DNA from: Promethearchaeota archaeon
GTDB taxonomy: Archaea; Asgardarchaeota; Lokiarchaeia; Sigyniarchaeales; SOKP01
Direction: 5' to 3'
Length of the DNA: 50,086 nucleotides
Assembly (NCBI GenBank): GCA_016930515.1
Contig: JAFGGO010000138.1
Span: 1-50,086, forward strand
A program made the translations under genes and the position numbers. The notes beneath the pieces are model-generated. The model was not told the origin of the DNA, did not search any database, and saw only the letters and a program-made list of their open reading frames with translations. Shown piece by piece: positions 17,769-27,026 of the stretch. Each line of letters begins with the position of its first letter. The stretch's first letter is position 1.

Positions 17769-19394
17769 TTGAAGCTCCATTATTGTACTAGACATCTATT
17801 AGATATACATTTTCGTTCGGGTAAGACGCAATTGAATCATAAACGAGAAATCTTAGATAAGCAAAAAAGCTCTAAATGGACGAAATCCTCGTCTATCAAG
17901 CGGCACGACCTGTACAATTTTGAATCGAAAATCGATTATCGATACTCATTAGAAAGACCACACGACAAGAGAAAAACCTCTTATTTGATGGATATGTATT
18001 TTTTCGTTCCGCAGGCGCTTCAAATCAATAAAGAAAAATACAGTAAAACCCAATTTTACTCGGATTTGAACAACAAAATCAGATTTAAAACTCCACAGAT
18101 GTCGATCAAGGGAATTTTAGACCAAAAAAATGATTTATCGCCTCTTAATGTAATAAAAGAAAACTTGGAAAAAATAGAATTTGGAGATAATCGAATATTT
18201 CTTGTAAAAACAATAACCAGGGAATTGAAACTCTTGGCGAGCATAGTAAAAACAACATTGAGAGATGAATACGATTTTTTAGTTGATTATTGCAAATATA
18301 ATTCAAAACCTGACGATATTTCGACCACTGTTCAACGAGATTTGGATAAACTCCAGCAATTTAAAGAAGAAATGAGATCAATAGGAAGGAGATTAGCAAA
18401 AATTCAAGTACCCGTAGAATTAAAAGATGCTTTTATGTATTCAAGCGAATATATAAGCTTACAATTAGAAAAATGGTCTAATCACATATTATTAGAATTA
18501 AATAAGCAATTAATTCCCAACATAAAGGGATTGATAATAAACTTCATAGAAGACGAGCAATCGTACCGAGCTTCGTTAAATAGCAAGCTAATCATCCTTG
18601 AAGGATCAAGTAACGAAGAATACTCTTATTTCGAGGGAATAACAAAAAAATATGTTCAGTCCGTATTATACTTGATAAAAAAGAAAAAAGATCCTCAATC
18701 TTCATCGATCCAACTTTTTTACTCTATTGCCGCTGGTTTAGCCATGTTCATGTCTTTATTTTTAGGTTTCTTGCTTCTCGCTAATTTTGAGGAGAACTCC
18801 TTTCCATTTATTATTGGAGCGATCATCATTTATATGCTCAAGGATCGAATAAAAGACGCCATTAAAGGCATGGCACAAAAAGCAGCTAGCTTCTTGTTTC
18901 CGGACAGACGAGTTGATATCATAGATGGATTCTACGGTGAAAAAATAGGGGAAAGCAAGGAAAAAGTAGGTTTCACCGACCACGACAAGATTCCGCAGGA
19001 AATACTCATGATCCGCCAATCCAGCAACAAGGACTCCATCGAAACCGAAGGTAAGCCCGAAGAATGCATTCTTTTCAGAAAAAAGATCGATCTTTACAAA
19101 AAAACAATCGATAAATTACACACGAGAAGAAAGGATATTTCAGATATTACAAGGTTCAATATCTATAATTTTTTACGTTACGCAGATGATCCACAAGAAC
19201 AAGTTCTCTATTGGAATCGCTCGGAACAATTGTTAAAATCAATGAAAATTTCCAAGGAATATCATGTGAACATCGTAATAAAAATGACTACATTTCAAGA
19301 AAAAAGCAATATTAACGTGTATTATAAAAAATATAGGATTGTTCTCGATCAACAAGGTATCAAGCGAGTGAAAGAGCTTGATTTTACTTTATAG
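17769..19394 (+). CDS. Large uncharacterised membrane protein (541 residues)
   Basis: No function is known. The first 310 residues are soluble-looking: a basic head, a beta-rich part with SLERPHDKRKTSYLMDMYFF, and a helical part. Two membrane segments follow (about 318-338 and 343-357: SIAAGLAMFMSLFLGFLLLA and FIIGAIIIYMLKDRI). The last 170 residues are soluble again and end in beta strands. I have a sense of related uncharacterised proteins in proteobacteria with the same YFFVPQAL motif, which would suggest transfer, but cannot verify it. TTG at 17769 lies about 25 bases after a TATA-like ATATTTTAAAA, so the mRNA may be leaderless. Confidence 0.7.
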   Translation: MKLHYCTRHLLDIHFRSGKTQLNHKREILDKQKSSKWTKSSSIKRHDLYNFESKIDYRYSLERPHDKRKTSYLMDMYFFVPQALQINKEKYSKTQFYSDLNNKIRFKTPQMSIKGILDQKNDLSPLNVIKENLEKIEFGDNRIFLVKTITRELKLLASIVKTTLRDEYDFLVDYCKYNSKPDDISTTVQRDLDKLQQFKEEMRSIGRRLAKIQVPVELKDAFMYSSEYISLQLEKWSNHILLELNKQLIPNIKGLIINFIEDEQSYRASLNSKLIILEGSSNEEYSYFEGITKKYVQSVLYLIKKKKDPQSSSIQLFYSIAAGLAMFMSLFLGFLLLANFEENSFPFIIGAIIIYMLKDRIKDAIKGMAQKAASFLFPDRRVDIIDGFYGEKIGESKEKVGFTDHDKIPQEILMIRQSSNKDSIETEGKPEECILFRKKIDLYKKTIDKLHTRRKDISDITRFNIYNFLRYADDPQEQVLYWNRSEQLLKSMKISKEYHVNIVIKMTTFQEKSNINVYYKKYRIVLDQQGIKRVKELDFTL

Positions 19395-19473
19395 CCTATT
19401 ATATTAATCTCATAGGTTTTCACTTGATTTAATTTCGGTCTTTATCTAAAATGCTTTTACTTAAAAAAGAATT

Positions 19474-19719
19474 CTATTCTTCTGAGCCAGAAAAATAATC
19501 TTCGTAAGCCTTTCTATATTCAGAAGAATAGTTGTTTTTCCGAGGGTTAGTTTTTAAAACATAAGGAGTTAAATCGGATTCTTCTGGCTTCATAACTTTT
19601 ATCATCATATAATCTTCTTTTTGATCTAATTTAACTTCAAAAAACATATTACAGGTTTTGCAATAAAGTTTCTTATTTTTCGACATTATCATATTTTCAC
19701 ATTCGGGACAAAATTTCAT
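19474..19719 (-). CDS. Small zinc-ribbon protein like the RPB9/TFS N-terminus
   Basis: The 81-residue product begins MKFCPECENMIMSKNKKLYC and continues KTCNMFFE, matching the N-terminal zinc ribbon of archaeal transcription factor S and RPB9. The second ribbon with the catalytic DE hairpin of TFS is missing. The rest is a short acidic tail. It could be a lone ribbon that binds RNA polymerase or a general zinc-ribbon protein. It is convergent with the 541-residue gene and 80 bases away. Confidence 0.6.
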   Translation of the reverse strand: MKFCPECENMIMSKNKKLYCKTCNMFFEVKLDQKEDYMMIKVMKPEESDLTPYVLKTNPRKNNYSSEYRKAYEDYFSGSEE

Positions 19720-20045
19720 AATTTTTTAACCTCGTATATCTATAATTGGTTTGATCCATTCTGCACTTTAATTGTTTTACGAGATCGTATTAATATGAGT
19801 CAACATCTTTATTTAAGCCCTATTCAAGATTGTTTTTTAATATCTGCATTTTTTTTACGAAAAGAATGAATCTACCATGATTTAATTATTCTCGCGAATA
19901 TTTAAGCTTTATTACATCTTAATAGGAGGTAGGAAAAATGATTAAATAACTTATTTAAAGGTCTAAAACAAAGCAAAATTATAATATTGTAAATGTCAAT
20001 TAATTTATTTCGCCATAATATTACTAATAAATATATTAATTAAAT
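19720..20045. other. Gene-free stretch with a strong Shine-Dalgarno and a three-codon frame
   Basis: The only notable item is AGGAGGT (about 19924-19930) before ATGATTAAATAA, a frame coding only Met-Ile-Lys. A TATA-like AATATTTAAG lies at 19898-19907, about 25 bases upstream. It could be a leader element for the RNase H gene or a remnant of a lost gene. Nothing else is seen. Confidence 0.3.
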
Positions 20046-20498
20046 TTGATTCAAGTGAAAGAAAATTCTATTAAATTAGAGAAACGGATAGAAATGTACG
20101 TGGACGGTGCATCTAGAGGCAACCCTGGACCGTCTGCTTATGCTTTTATACTCATTAAAGAAAAAGTTGGAGAAATTCACCAAGGATATGGCTATATAGG
20201 AAATCAAACAAACAATATTGCGGAATACACAGCTATTATTAATGGTCTCAAGGTAGCAGTTAAATTCACTACCGAGGTGCTCAAAGTTTATTCCGATAGC
20301 GCTTTAGTAGTGAAACAACTTAACAAGCAATACCAAGTAAAGGCAAGACATATATCCGTCCTTTACGCAGAAGTTATAAAACTCATAAAGAACTTCAAGA
20401 GCGTAGAAATCATGCACGTGAAAAGAAACCATCAATACATTAAGAAATGCGATTATTTGTGTAATAAGTGCTTGGACGAACAAAATATAAAATCCTAA
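20046..20498 (+). CDS. rnhA: Ribonuclease HI
   Basis: RNase HI cuts the RNA strand of RNA-DNA hybrids. All four acidic catalytic residues are visible in the 150-residue protein: D20 (YVDGASRGNPGPS), E60 (NNIAEYTAII), D84 (VYSDSALVVKQL) and D136 (KKCDYLCNK). The usual AN-K-A ending is replaced by a Cys-rich CDYLCNKCLDEQ. No hybrid-binding domain or basic protrusion is seen, so it is the compact archaeal or retroviral-like type. TTG at 20046 was chosen; GTG at 20055 is an alternative. The mRNA may be leaderless after the TATA-like ATATATTAATT. Confidence 0.9.
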   Translation: MIQVKENSIKLEKRIEMYVDGASRGNPGPSAYAFILIKEKVGEIHQGYGYIGNQTNNIAEYTAIINGLKVAVKFTTEVLKVYSDSALVVKQLNKQYQVKARHISVLYAEVIKLIKNFKSVEIMHVKRNHQYIKKCDYLCNKCLDEQNIKS

Positions 20499-20513
20499 AC
20501 TCACCTGATTATG

Positions 20514-21902
20514 CTATTTAAATTCGCTTGTTCTTCCCCTTAATATAGACAGGATCAAGCTTAATATTATAATTACGAGAAATAACGCGCAAATTAACCG
20601 AGTACAGAGTAAGAAAAGATTATAATAAGCAGGTGTTATATCAACTTTCCCCAAAATAAGAGTGAACACAAAAGTAACAGCTCCGAAACTAAGAGATTGA
20701 CCTATCGTTCTCATCGTTCCCTCAAGACCGGCCGCAATCCCAAGGGCATCTCTGGGAACAGAATCCATTATCGCTCGAATGTTAGGGGATGCAAAAAAAG
20801 CAGTTCCCACCCCTATTATTCCAAAAGCGATTGCAATGGAGAATATAGGAAAATTAATATCTATAAATAATAGCAAAACAATTCCAATGGAGCTTATCCC
20901 TATGCCAATTGAAACAAGTCTTTTAGCCTCCATTCTACTAGAAAACTTGCCAGCAAGGGGAGAAAACAAGGCCATCATCAAGGGTTGTACCACGAGGACG
21001 AAACCTGCTTCCTGAGGGGACAACCTTTTCAAATATTGCATGAATAAACTCAAGAGCAGGTTAAGAGCGATTGTAGATGCATAAAACGCCAATTCAGAAG
21101 CACTGGAAAGAGTTAAAAATCTATTACCTTTGAATAGATTCAAGTTGAGTAATGGATTAGAATTGTTTTTTTCCCAAACGAAAAAAATTATGATTGCAAC
21201 GATAAAAACAGTTAAAAACAAAAATCCAAGAGGATCAGGAAATATGGAAAGGGAAAAAATTAATGAAAATAAAAATACCATAAACATTACCGTTCCAAAA
21301 GGATCTAACTTTTCCTCCTTTTCACTCTTCCAGTCACCTCTGACTTTAAAAATAACCAAACCAGCTATTAATAGCCCAAACGGTACATTAAACCAAGATT
21401 GACAACGCCAACCAATGTTATCAGTCATAATACCTCCCAATATGGGCGAAAGTGTTAAACCAATATAAACACCCGTTACACTAATGCCCAAAACCTTACC
21501 TCGATCCTTTGGAGGGAACGATGCGGTTAAAATCGCGTTTCCCGTTGCAAAAATTAAAGCAGCACCCGAACCTTGTAGAAATCTAAAAAAAATGAATGAA
21601 AGCGAAGAGTAAGAAAATGCTAAAAGAATTGAAGCTAGTGTAAATAATATCGTTCCAGCTAAAAAGACTTTCTTTCGACCGTATATGTCTCCAATCTTGC
21701 CAAAAGGAATTTGAAACAACGCTGCGGCCAAGATGAAGATCGTGGAAACCCACGAAAGCGTTGCGGCATCCATTTGCAACTCCAATGCAATGTTCTTGGC
21801 AGAAATAACGGTTGTATAGGTAGAAAATGCTGTAACAAAGAACGCCAAAAAAATAGTAACAAGAACACAAGTTTGTCCTTTATTGCATCTATTACCTTCC
21901 AT
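20514..21902 (-). CDS. MFS multidrug exporter, DHA2 (EmrB/QacA) type
   Basis: The 462-residue product is a proton-driven exporter of the major facilitator superfamily, with hydrophobic segments along its whole length. Typical features are the start AFFVTAFSTYTTVISAKNIALELQMDA, motif A-like GKIGDIYGRKKVF after the second helix, and motif C-like GVYIGLTLSPILGGIMTD, as in drug/H+ antiporters. A later loop has KFSSRMEAKRLVSIGI. The 14-helix DHA2 layout is inferred from similarity. Its substrate is unknown. It is convergent with rnhA, and the stops are 15 bases apart. Confidence 0.85.
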   Translation of the reverse strand: MEGNRCNKGQTCVLVTIFLAFFVTAFSTYTTVISAKNIALELQMDAATLSWVSTIFILAAALFQIPFGKIGDIYGRKKVFLAGTILFTLASILLAFSYSSLSFIFFRFLQGSGAALIFATGNAILTASFPPKDRGKVLGISVTGVYIGLTLSPILGGIMTDNIGWRCQSWFNVPFGLLIAGLVIFKVRGDWKSEKEEKLDPFGTVMFMVFLFSLIFSLSIFPDPLGFLFLTVFIVAIIIFFVWEKNNSNPLLNLNLFKGNRFLTLSSASELAFYASTIALNLLLSLFMQYLKRLSPQEAGFVLVVQPLMMALFSPLAGKFSSRMEAKRLVSIGIGISSIGIVLLLFIDINFPIFSIAIAFGIIGVGTAFFASPNIRAIMDSVPRDALGIAAGLEGTMRTIGQSLSFGAVTFVFTLILGKVDITPAYYNLFLLCTRLICALFLVIIILSLILSILRGRTSEFK

Positions 21903-22023
21903 AGTAAGATGTATTCATATTTAATTATAAAAATATCTAGAACCAATTAAAAAAAAAAGAGATATTATAACGCAATTTTTATATCTATAGATTGTAAAAA
22001 CACGAAAGCTTTTAAAGAAACTG

Positions 22024-24360
22024 TTGATTCTAAATTATATTTTCAAGATAGTTGAAGAATATATATCACGACGAACCGAATTGATAGTTCAAGCAAATAA
22101 AAAGGACGAGGATTTTGGACGAATAACCACAAATCCCTTGATTAATATTGTGAAGGGAAACGAACTTAACACCAGGGATTTAGCTTTTTCGTCAAACGAA
22201 ACCTATTTCGTTTCTTGTGCCGAAATGTACCATTCAGAACGCCCTCACGTCCTGGTATGGAGGATGAAACAAGTTGCAAAAAAGGGAAAGCACTATGTGG
22301 CCAAGTTAGAGATAGAAGGTGAATTTCAAGACAACGAATGGTTGCTCTGCGTTGATGTACACTCTACAAGGATCAATGGCATGCGATGCTGGATGATATG
22401 TGCGGGTAGCATTTTAGGTAACTTGTATGTTTGGAAGGGGCCCATAGAACCAAAATCTAAAAAATGGATTTTTGAAGAGTGTGAGTTCAAAAAGATTACT
22501 CTAGAAGATGAGTCAATTGACGCTCGGAGGGCAATTTCTAAGGTAAAAATATTGAAAAAGCGTCCCGAAAAGTGTGAATTAATTTTAGCTTTAAACGATG
22601 TCAATACAATATCAAACGATAAAAAGAAACCAAGCGAAATTTTCTATATTTCGCTTTTGTTGAAGGCTCAAGAGATTTCAATACAACAAACAAGATCAAT
22701 AGGAGTCCACGATGATTGGATCCTTTCTTTAGATACGCGTGTGAATGAGGAAAAGACATTAATCTTTTCGGGTTCTAAGGACAAAACCGTGAGGATGTGG
22801 GATCTTGATAACGGAACGAATATATTAATAGGAACGCTCGACGACGATGCCAGTTGCGTAAAAGTTTTTGAGATGAATTCAAAACTCATGGTTGCTGCGA
22901 GTTGCATTGATAATAGTATTGTCCTTTGGGATATATCGAGCGGAATAAGTGGAAATTTTAAAATGGTTCATGTGGGAAACCACGAGGACGAGGTGGTATG
23001 GATCGATTACCAACAAAAAAACGGCCTGTTAGTTTCAGCTTCTAAGGACAATTTAATTCGGTTTTGGGACATCCAACATAAAATGTGGATACGGGAAATC
23101 GATACTGACGAAATTCTCAAACAAGAAGAAATCGCTCTAAACCAGAGAGAATTTGGTTTAAACTATTTAAGAATGGTGATTGTCTCTCCGAGCAATAAGT
23201 ATGTTCTCGCTATTAAAAAGAACAAGATAGTAATCCTTAGGAACTTTGGAAGAGTTTGGCATTTTTATCAACAACTTAAATTCGTAGAAAAAAATAACAA
23301 GGAATTGTTTAACAAGATATATGGAAAAAATCTAAAGCAGATAGTTAAACATAAAAGCGAAAGCGAAGAATCCCTTCGTGAGATTTACGCCATAATAAAA
23401 GAACGCCTTTTAAGTAGTTCCGGGACCTGGAATCCTCGAAAATTGGGACCTCTATTTGTTCCATCCTTCGTCACATTCGACGAGAGCGAGATAAACCAAA
23501 AAGAATACCTGACAAGCGTTCAATCGACATACGAGAGCTACTGGTATAGCGTGAAAAACATGTTTTTTAAGGAACCAGAGATGTCTTGGAATTTTAAATT
23601 GTATTTATCCACAGACCTAGAAGAAGATGTTTCTAATTTCATTGAAATAACTAATAATAACCATCCACACATCATTTTAGACGATCGCAAGCAGTCCCAA
23701 TTGAGATTTGTATTAATCTTAGACAATGTGCCAACTACCTTCATTCCCTTATTAAATGCCATAGAAGTCGAGGTCGAAAGCGATAGGGGAGACAAGGATA
23801 GCCTTGATTTTTCAGATTTTGCGTACTTCACCAAACCCAAGGCAATACAAGTGGATCGGAAAAAATTAATAAGTAAAAACGACTTGTTTGAATCACAGGC
23901 AAGCGATTTCTATTATTCCGAATGTATATTCAAGATAGACGGAGGTTACGCAACAGAAAAGTTCGCAGCAATTACGATCAAGAAAATTTCCTTGGAATTT
24001 GCAGAGACATTAAATCCCATGGAAACTAAGAAGAAAAACATTAGGAGAGATTTGGAAATCTTTGAGGCGTTCCGAAAAAACTTCAAATATCCACTCATTC
24101 AAAAAATAACGGTACAGATTGGCAAGGGTTTTAAGGCTAATCTGGGAAAAATTGGAGAGGAATATTTGTCGAGCTTGATTGCACTCGAATTTATTTTTAC
24201 GCTCATCGATGTGATATCGATGGTTGGATATCCTGGAGACATCTTAACGGATCCTTTGGGGATCTTTCTTTACGCCTTGGGAATTATTGGATTCGGGTTG
24301 TTCACGATAATGATGTTTATCATATTTTTTAGATACAAATCAAAAAGTAGAGGATATTAA
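22024..24360 (+). CDS. WD40-repeat protein with C-terminal membrane anchor
   Basis: The 778-residue protein has a WD40 propeller in its first half. Clear blades read HDDWILSLDT to SGSKDKTVRMWDLDNG, then VAASCIDNSIVLWDIS, then HEDEVVWIDY to SASKDNLIRFWDIQ. The middle part (about 400-700) is unrecognised and mostly alpha-beta. Two hydrophobic segments near 720-765 end in a basic tail, so the propeller should be tethered to the membrane. TTG at 22024 lacks a ribosome binding site. ATG of the next gene follows the stop by 2 bases, so the two are an operon and probably act together. Confidence 0.75.
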   Translation: MILNYIFKIVEEYISRRTELIVQANKKDEDFGRITTNPLINIVKGNELNTRDLAFSSNETYFVSCAEMYHSERPHVLVWRMKQVAKKGKHYVAKLEIEGEFQDNEWLLCVDVHSTRINGMRCWMICAGSILGNLYVWKGPIEPKSKKWIFEECEFKKITLEDESIDARRAISKVKILKKRPEKCELILALNDVNTISNDKKKPSEIFYISLLLKAQEISIQQTRSIGVHDDWILSLDTRVNEEKTLIFSGSKDKTVRMWDLDNGTNILIGTLDDDASCVKVFEMNSKLMVAASCIDNSIVLWDISSGISGNFKMVHVGNHEDEVVWIDYQQKNGLLVSASKDNLIRFWDIQHKMWIREIDTDEILKQEEIALNQREFGLNYLRMVIVSPSNKYVLAIKKNKIVILRNFGRVWHFYQQLKFVEKNNKELFNKIYGKNLKQIVKHKSESEESLREIYAIIKERLLSSSGTWNPRKLGPLFVPSFVTFDESEINQKEYLTSVQSTYESYWYSVKNMFFKEPEMSWNFKLYLSTDLEEDVSNFIEITNNNHPHIILDDRKQSQLRFVLILDNVPTTFIPLLNAIEVEVESDRGDKDSLDFSDFAYFTKPKAIQVDRKKLISKNDLFESQASDFYYSECIFKIDGGYATEKFAAITIKKISLEFAETLNPMETKKKNIRRDLEIFEAFRKNFKYPLIQKITVQIGKGFKANLGKIGEEYLSSLIALEFIFTLIDVISMVGYPGDILTDPLGIFLYALGIIGFGLFTIMMFIIFFRYKSKSRGY

Positions 24361-24362
24361 AA

Positions 24363-25253
24363 ATGACGATTGAGAAAAACGAAAAAGTAGTAAATATAAT
24401 CATTACATGCTCACTTCAGAACGATTTTATCGAGAAATTAGACGACATTAAAATAAAGTACCCTGATGGTGACATAAAAGCAAATTTTGGTGATTGTCAG
24501 GACCTTTGGATCGATTTTTTTGTCAAAGGACAAGGGATAGTGGGAGAGGGCGCAAGTTTTAACAGTTTTATCCAGTGGTGCAACGAAATTATACCATCTC
24601 GCATTAAGGAACCAAGAGATGTGAGTTATTGTTACTGTAAGATCATGGAAAAATACAAGCATAGAGTTCATGTCGAAGAAGACGAGTGTAATAGGCTCTG
24701 GAACGAGGAGGACTTGGAACAATCGCTTAGAGACCTCATTAGTAAGGCAACAACAGCGAACGAAAACGAAAAATATTATTACATCCACCTCAGGGACTGG
24801 CACGATCAAACCGATCCTTCAGAAAGGGGAGAATTGGACTTTTTTGGGTTCCATTGTATTAAAGGAACTCACGGTGCTGAATTTGTGTACCCGTTGAACC
24901 AGCTGTTAAAAAACAGGGCAACTGAAGAGTACAACATCGTGCTTAACTCGAACAGCCTTAGCTCATTTAGCGATTCGAATCTCGAAGATGTTTTAGATAA
25001 CATCTTGAAAAACACGGGAAGCTCAAAAACGGAAGTTCGAATAGGTACTTTTGGCGTGATCACGGATGTGAAATTACTTTTCCTCATGTTCGAGCTCATG
25101 GTGGTGCATAAATACAAAAATGTGTTCTTGTGCGAGGACTTTTCTGCAGGATTCAACAAGGCAGGACATCAAACGGGATTAAACTACATGAGAAATGTTC
25201 TCAACGCTCAAATCGTTAATAAGGAACAGTTTAGAGAAATATTCAAATTTTAA
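24363..25253 (+). CDS. Isochorismatase-fold protein lacking the catalytic triad
   Basis: The 296-residue protein has the isochorismatase/nicotinamidase fold: CSLQNDF near the N-terminus, RDWHDQTD at 144-151, FHCIKGTHGAEF (163-174), and GVITDVKLLF followed by NVFLCEDFSAG. The active residues of the family are Asp, Lys and Cys. By alignment to nicotinamidase, Asp of DxQNDF is Ser17, Lys before the SxF motif is Ser196, and the Cys of GxxTDxC is Lys237. An active cysteine hydrolase is therefore unlikely, although the pocket scaffold is kept. It starts 2 bases after the WD40 gene and its 3' end overlaps the convergent ABC permease by 4 bases. A ligand-binding or scaffold role is inferred. Confidence 0.7.
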   Translation: MTIEKNEKVVNIIITCSLQNDFIEKLDDIKIKYPDGDIKANFGDCQDLWIDFFVKGQGIVGEGASFNSFIQWCNEIIPSRIKEPRDVSYCYCKIMEKYKHRVHVEEDECNRLWNEEDLEQSLRDLISKATTANENEKYYYIHLRDWHDQTDPSERGELDFFGFHCIKGTHGAEFVYPLNQLLKNRATEEYNIVLNSNSLSSFSDSNLEDVLDNILKNTGSSKTEVRIGTFGVITDVKLLFLMFELMVVHKYKNVFLCEDFSAGFNKAGHQTGLNYMRNVLNAQIVNKEQFREIFKF

Positions 25254-27004
25254 ATCTCTATCTTATTTATTGATTTATACCTTGGAAAAATCCTTTGAAA
25301 TACAAATAAAAGAGTAATTATCCCCCCGAAAGCAATAAATATCACAACTATATTAGTCCAAGCTAAACCCATAGTTTCATAAATAATAATATCAAGACCA
25401 AGCACGAGAAGATACAATGCCACTTCTATTAATACTATCAATGCCCACTTTAATAGTTTAAATTTCTTTTGTATTTCTTCTACCACATATTTCTTTCCTA
25501 CTCTTCCAAACAACAATATTTTTGTCTCGAATACCAAAAATAGGAATAAAATCGCCATAGGTAAGGTACAAAAGAAATTTATTAAAATTTCTTTAGACTT
25601 AACTATACTTAGGAATAAAATACTTAAGATTATTAAAGAGATGCATTCAAAAGCCGTCATGAGAGTTAATTTCGATCTTGCTTGATCTCGAGAAACGATC
25701 GGAAGTGAAGCGAGAATTGATGATCCCGATTCTTCTGCATTTAATAAACCGTTCACAAGAAAAAACGGAATCGCTATAAAGAAAATCAGAATAATCGCAC
25801 GCATATATAGAGCACCGTCCACTAACATTGCAAATAAGTCAAAGAGACCAATCATTGAGATCATCACAATAAAGGGAAGAGCAATAGGAGAAATCATAAA
25901 AATAAGGGTTTGAATATCGCGACTTACTAAGCTAAGATCCTTATGGATAAATGCCTTAAAAGGTGATGTGGAAGTAACTTCAATAGGTTTATTTTTCTTG
26001 TAAATTCCTTTTTCAATTTTTTTCATTTTTACCTTACCTTCGGGTTCCGTTAGACTATGCAAAGAGCTTATAGCCCTCTTGTATAGAATAAATGCGATTA
26101 AAATACTCAAGATTAATCCTATTGAAGAAGATAACACTAATTCGGGAACTAATAACTCTGGATATAAAGAAATCGATACAAAATATCCAAAAGCAAACGG
26201 AAATGGAATCAAGCTTAAAATTATATTTATTACGACTGGTGGTGCTTCAAATAAGTATGTTTTTATGATAGTTGAAACCAAATTAAAGGTTAGGGAAATC
26301 ATTAATGATGTGAACTGAAATATCACGATTGTAAAAACAATAGTAATGACTTTAATGACAGTTGCTTTTTTGGAAATCTTTGAAGATGGTCTAAATATAT
26401 TGTTTATTTTTTGTCCGATAATAACAAGAACATTGAAACTAAAAAACATATTTATAAAGGATGTTATTAGACAAAAAAAAAATACAAATAAACTCTGCAC
26501 TACAATTCCCATTACGATTGGATATAAAATTGTCATGATGAGGAGCGGTCCGTTTAAACCACGAAATAGGGTGATAAATCCTAACTTCTTAATGACTTTT
26601 TTTGAAATAGGAAGCGTTTGCAGCCATTTAAAGACATTGCCCGTCATCAACGCTCCAGCCATGTATAATCCGCCAAATATGATGTAAAGGGACGACATTG
26701 AGAAATATACGAAATTGATGATTGAAGAAACGAGAAATATAGTCCCTTTCGGAATGGGATAAAGGGCAAGGTTTTCCAAAACAACGAAGAAAGTGATAAG
26801 AGGAATGATAGGTGCCACCGCTAAACCAGCTCCGTAGCCGATTTTGAGCCCAAGGGCTTGATTTTTGATTGTTTTACTGTTTTTTTTGTACTTTTCGAGG
26901 ATTTTATTTTGATGTGCTCCAGAAGATTGAAGTTGCGATTCCATCAAAATTTCAAAATGAGTATATTGCGACATTCTATATGGCGTTATTTTTTTTTCTG
27001 ACAT
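25250..27004 (-). CDS. ABC exporter permease, multi-spanning
   Basis: The protein of about 584 residues has roughly a dozen hydrophobic segments along its length, with two polar regions around 330-355 and 425-440. The latter, EESGSSILASLPIVSRDQ, resembles ABC-2-type permeases of archaeal and bacterial exporters. It lies 13-23 bases after the ATPase gene at 27027, in the same operon. The ATG at 27004 is preferred over GTG at 27013, because GTGA around that codon then serves as the ribosome binding site. Substrate is unknown. The residue pattern KVKMKKIEKGIYKKNKPIEV in the middle is a basic cytoplasmic loop. Confidence 0.75.
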   Translation of the reverse strand: MSEKKITPYRMSQYTHFEILMESQLQSSGAHQNKILEKYKKNSKTIKNQALGLKIGYGAGLAVAPIIPLITFFVVLENLALYPIPKGTIFLVSSIINFVYFSMSSLYIIFGGLYMAGALMTGNVFKWLQTLPISKKVIKKLGFITLFRGLNGPLLIMTILYPIVMGIVVQSLFVFFFCLITSFINMFFSFNVLVIIGQKINNIFRPSSKISKKATVIKVITIVFTIVIFQFTSLMISLTFNLVSTIIKTYLFEAPPVVINIILSLIPFPFAFGYFVSISLYPELLVPELVLSSSIGLILSILIAFILYKRAISSLHSLTEPEGKVKMKKIEKGIYKKNKPIEVTSTSPFKAFIHKDLSLVSRDIQTLIFMISPIALPFIVMISMIGLFDLFAMLVDGALYMRAIILIFFIAIPFFLVNGLLNAEESGSSILASLPIVSRDQARSKLTLMTAFECISLIILSILFLSIVKSKEILINFFCTLPMAILFLFLVFETKILLFGRVGKKYVVEEIQKKFKLLKWALIVLIEVALYLLVLGLDIIIYETMGLAWTNIVVIFIAFGGIITLLFVFQRIFPRYKSINKIEI

Positions 27005-27026
27005 GACTTTCACTTCAATTTAATAT

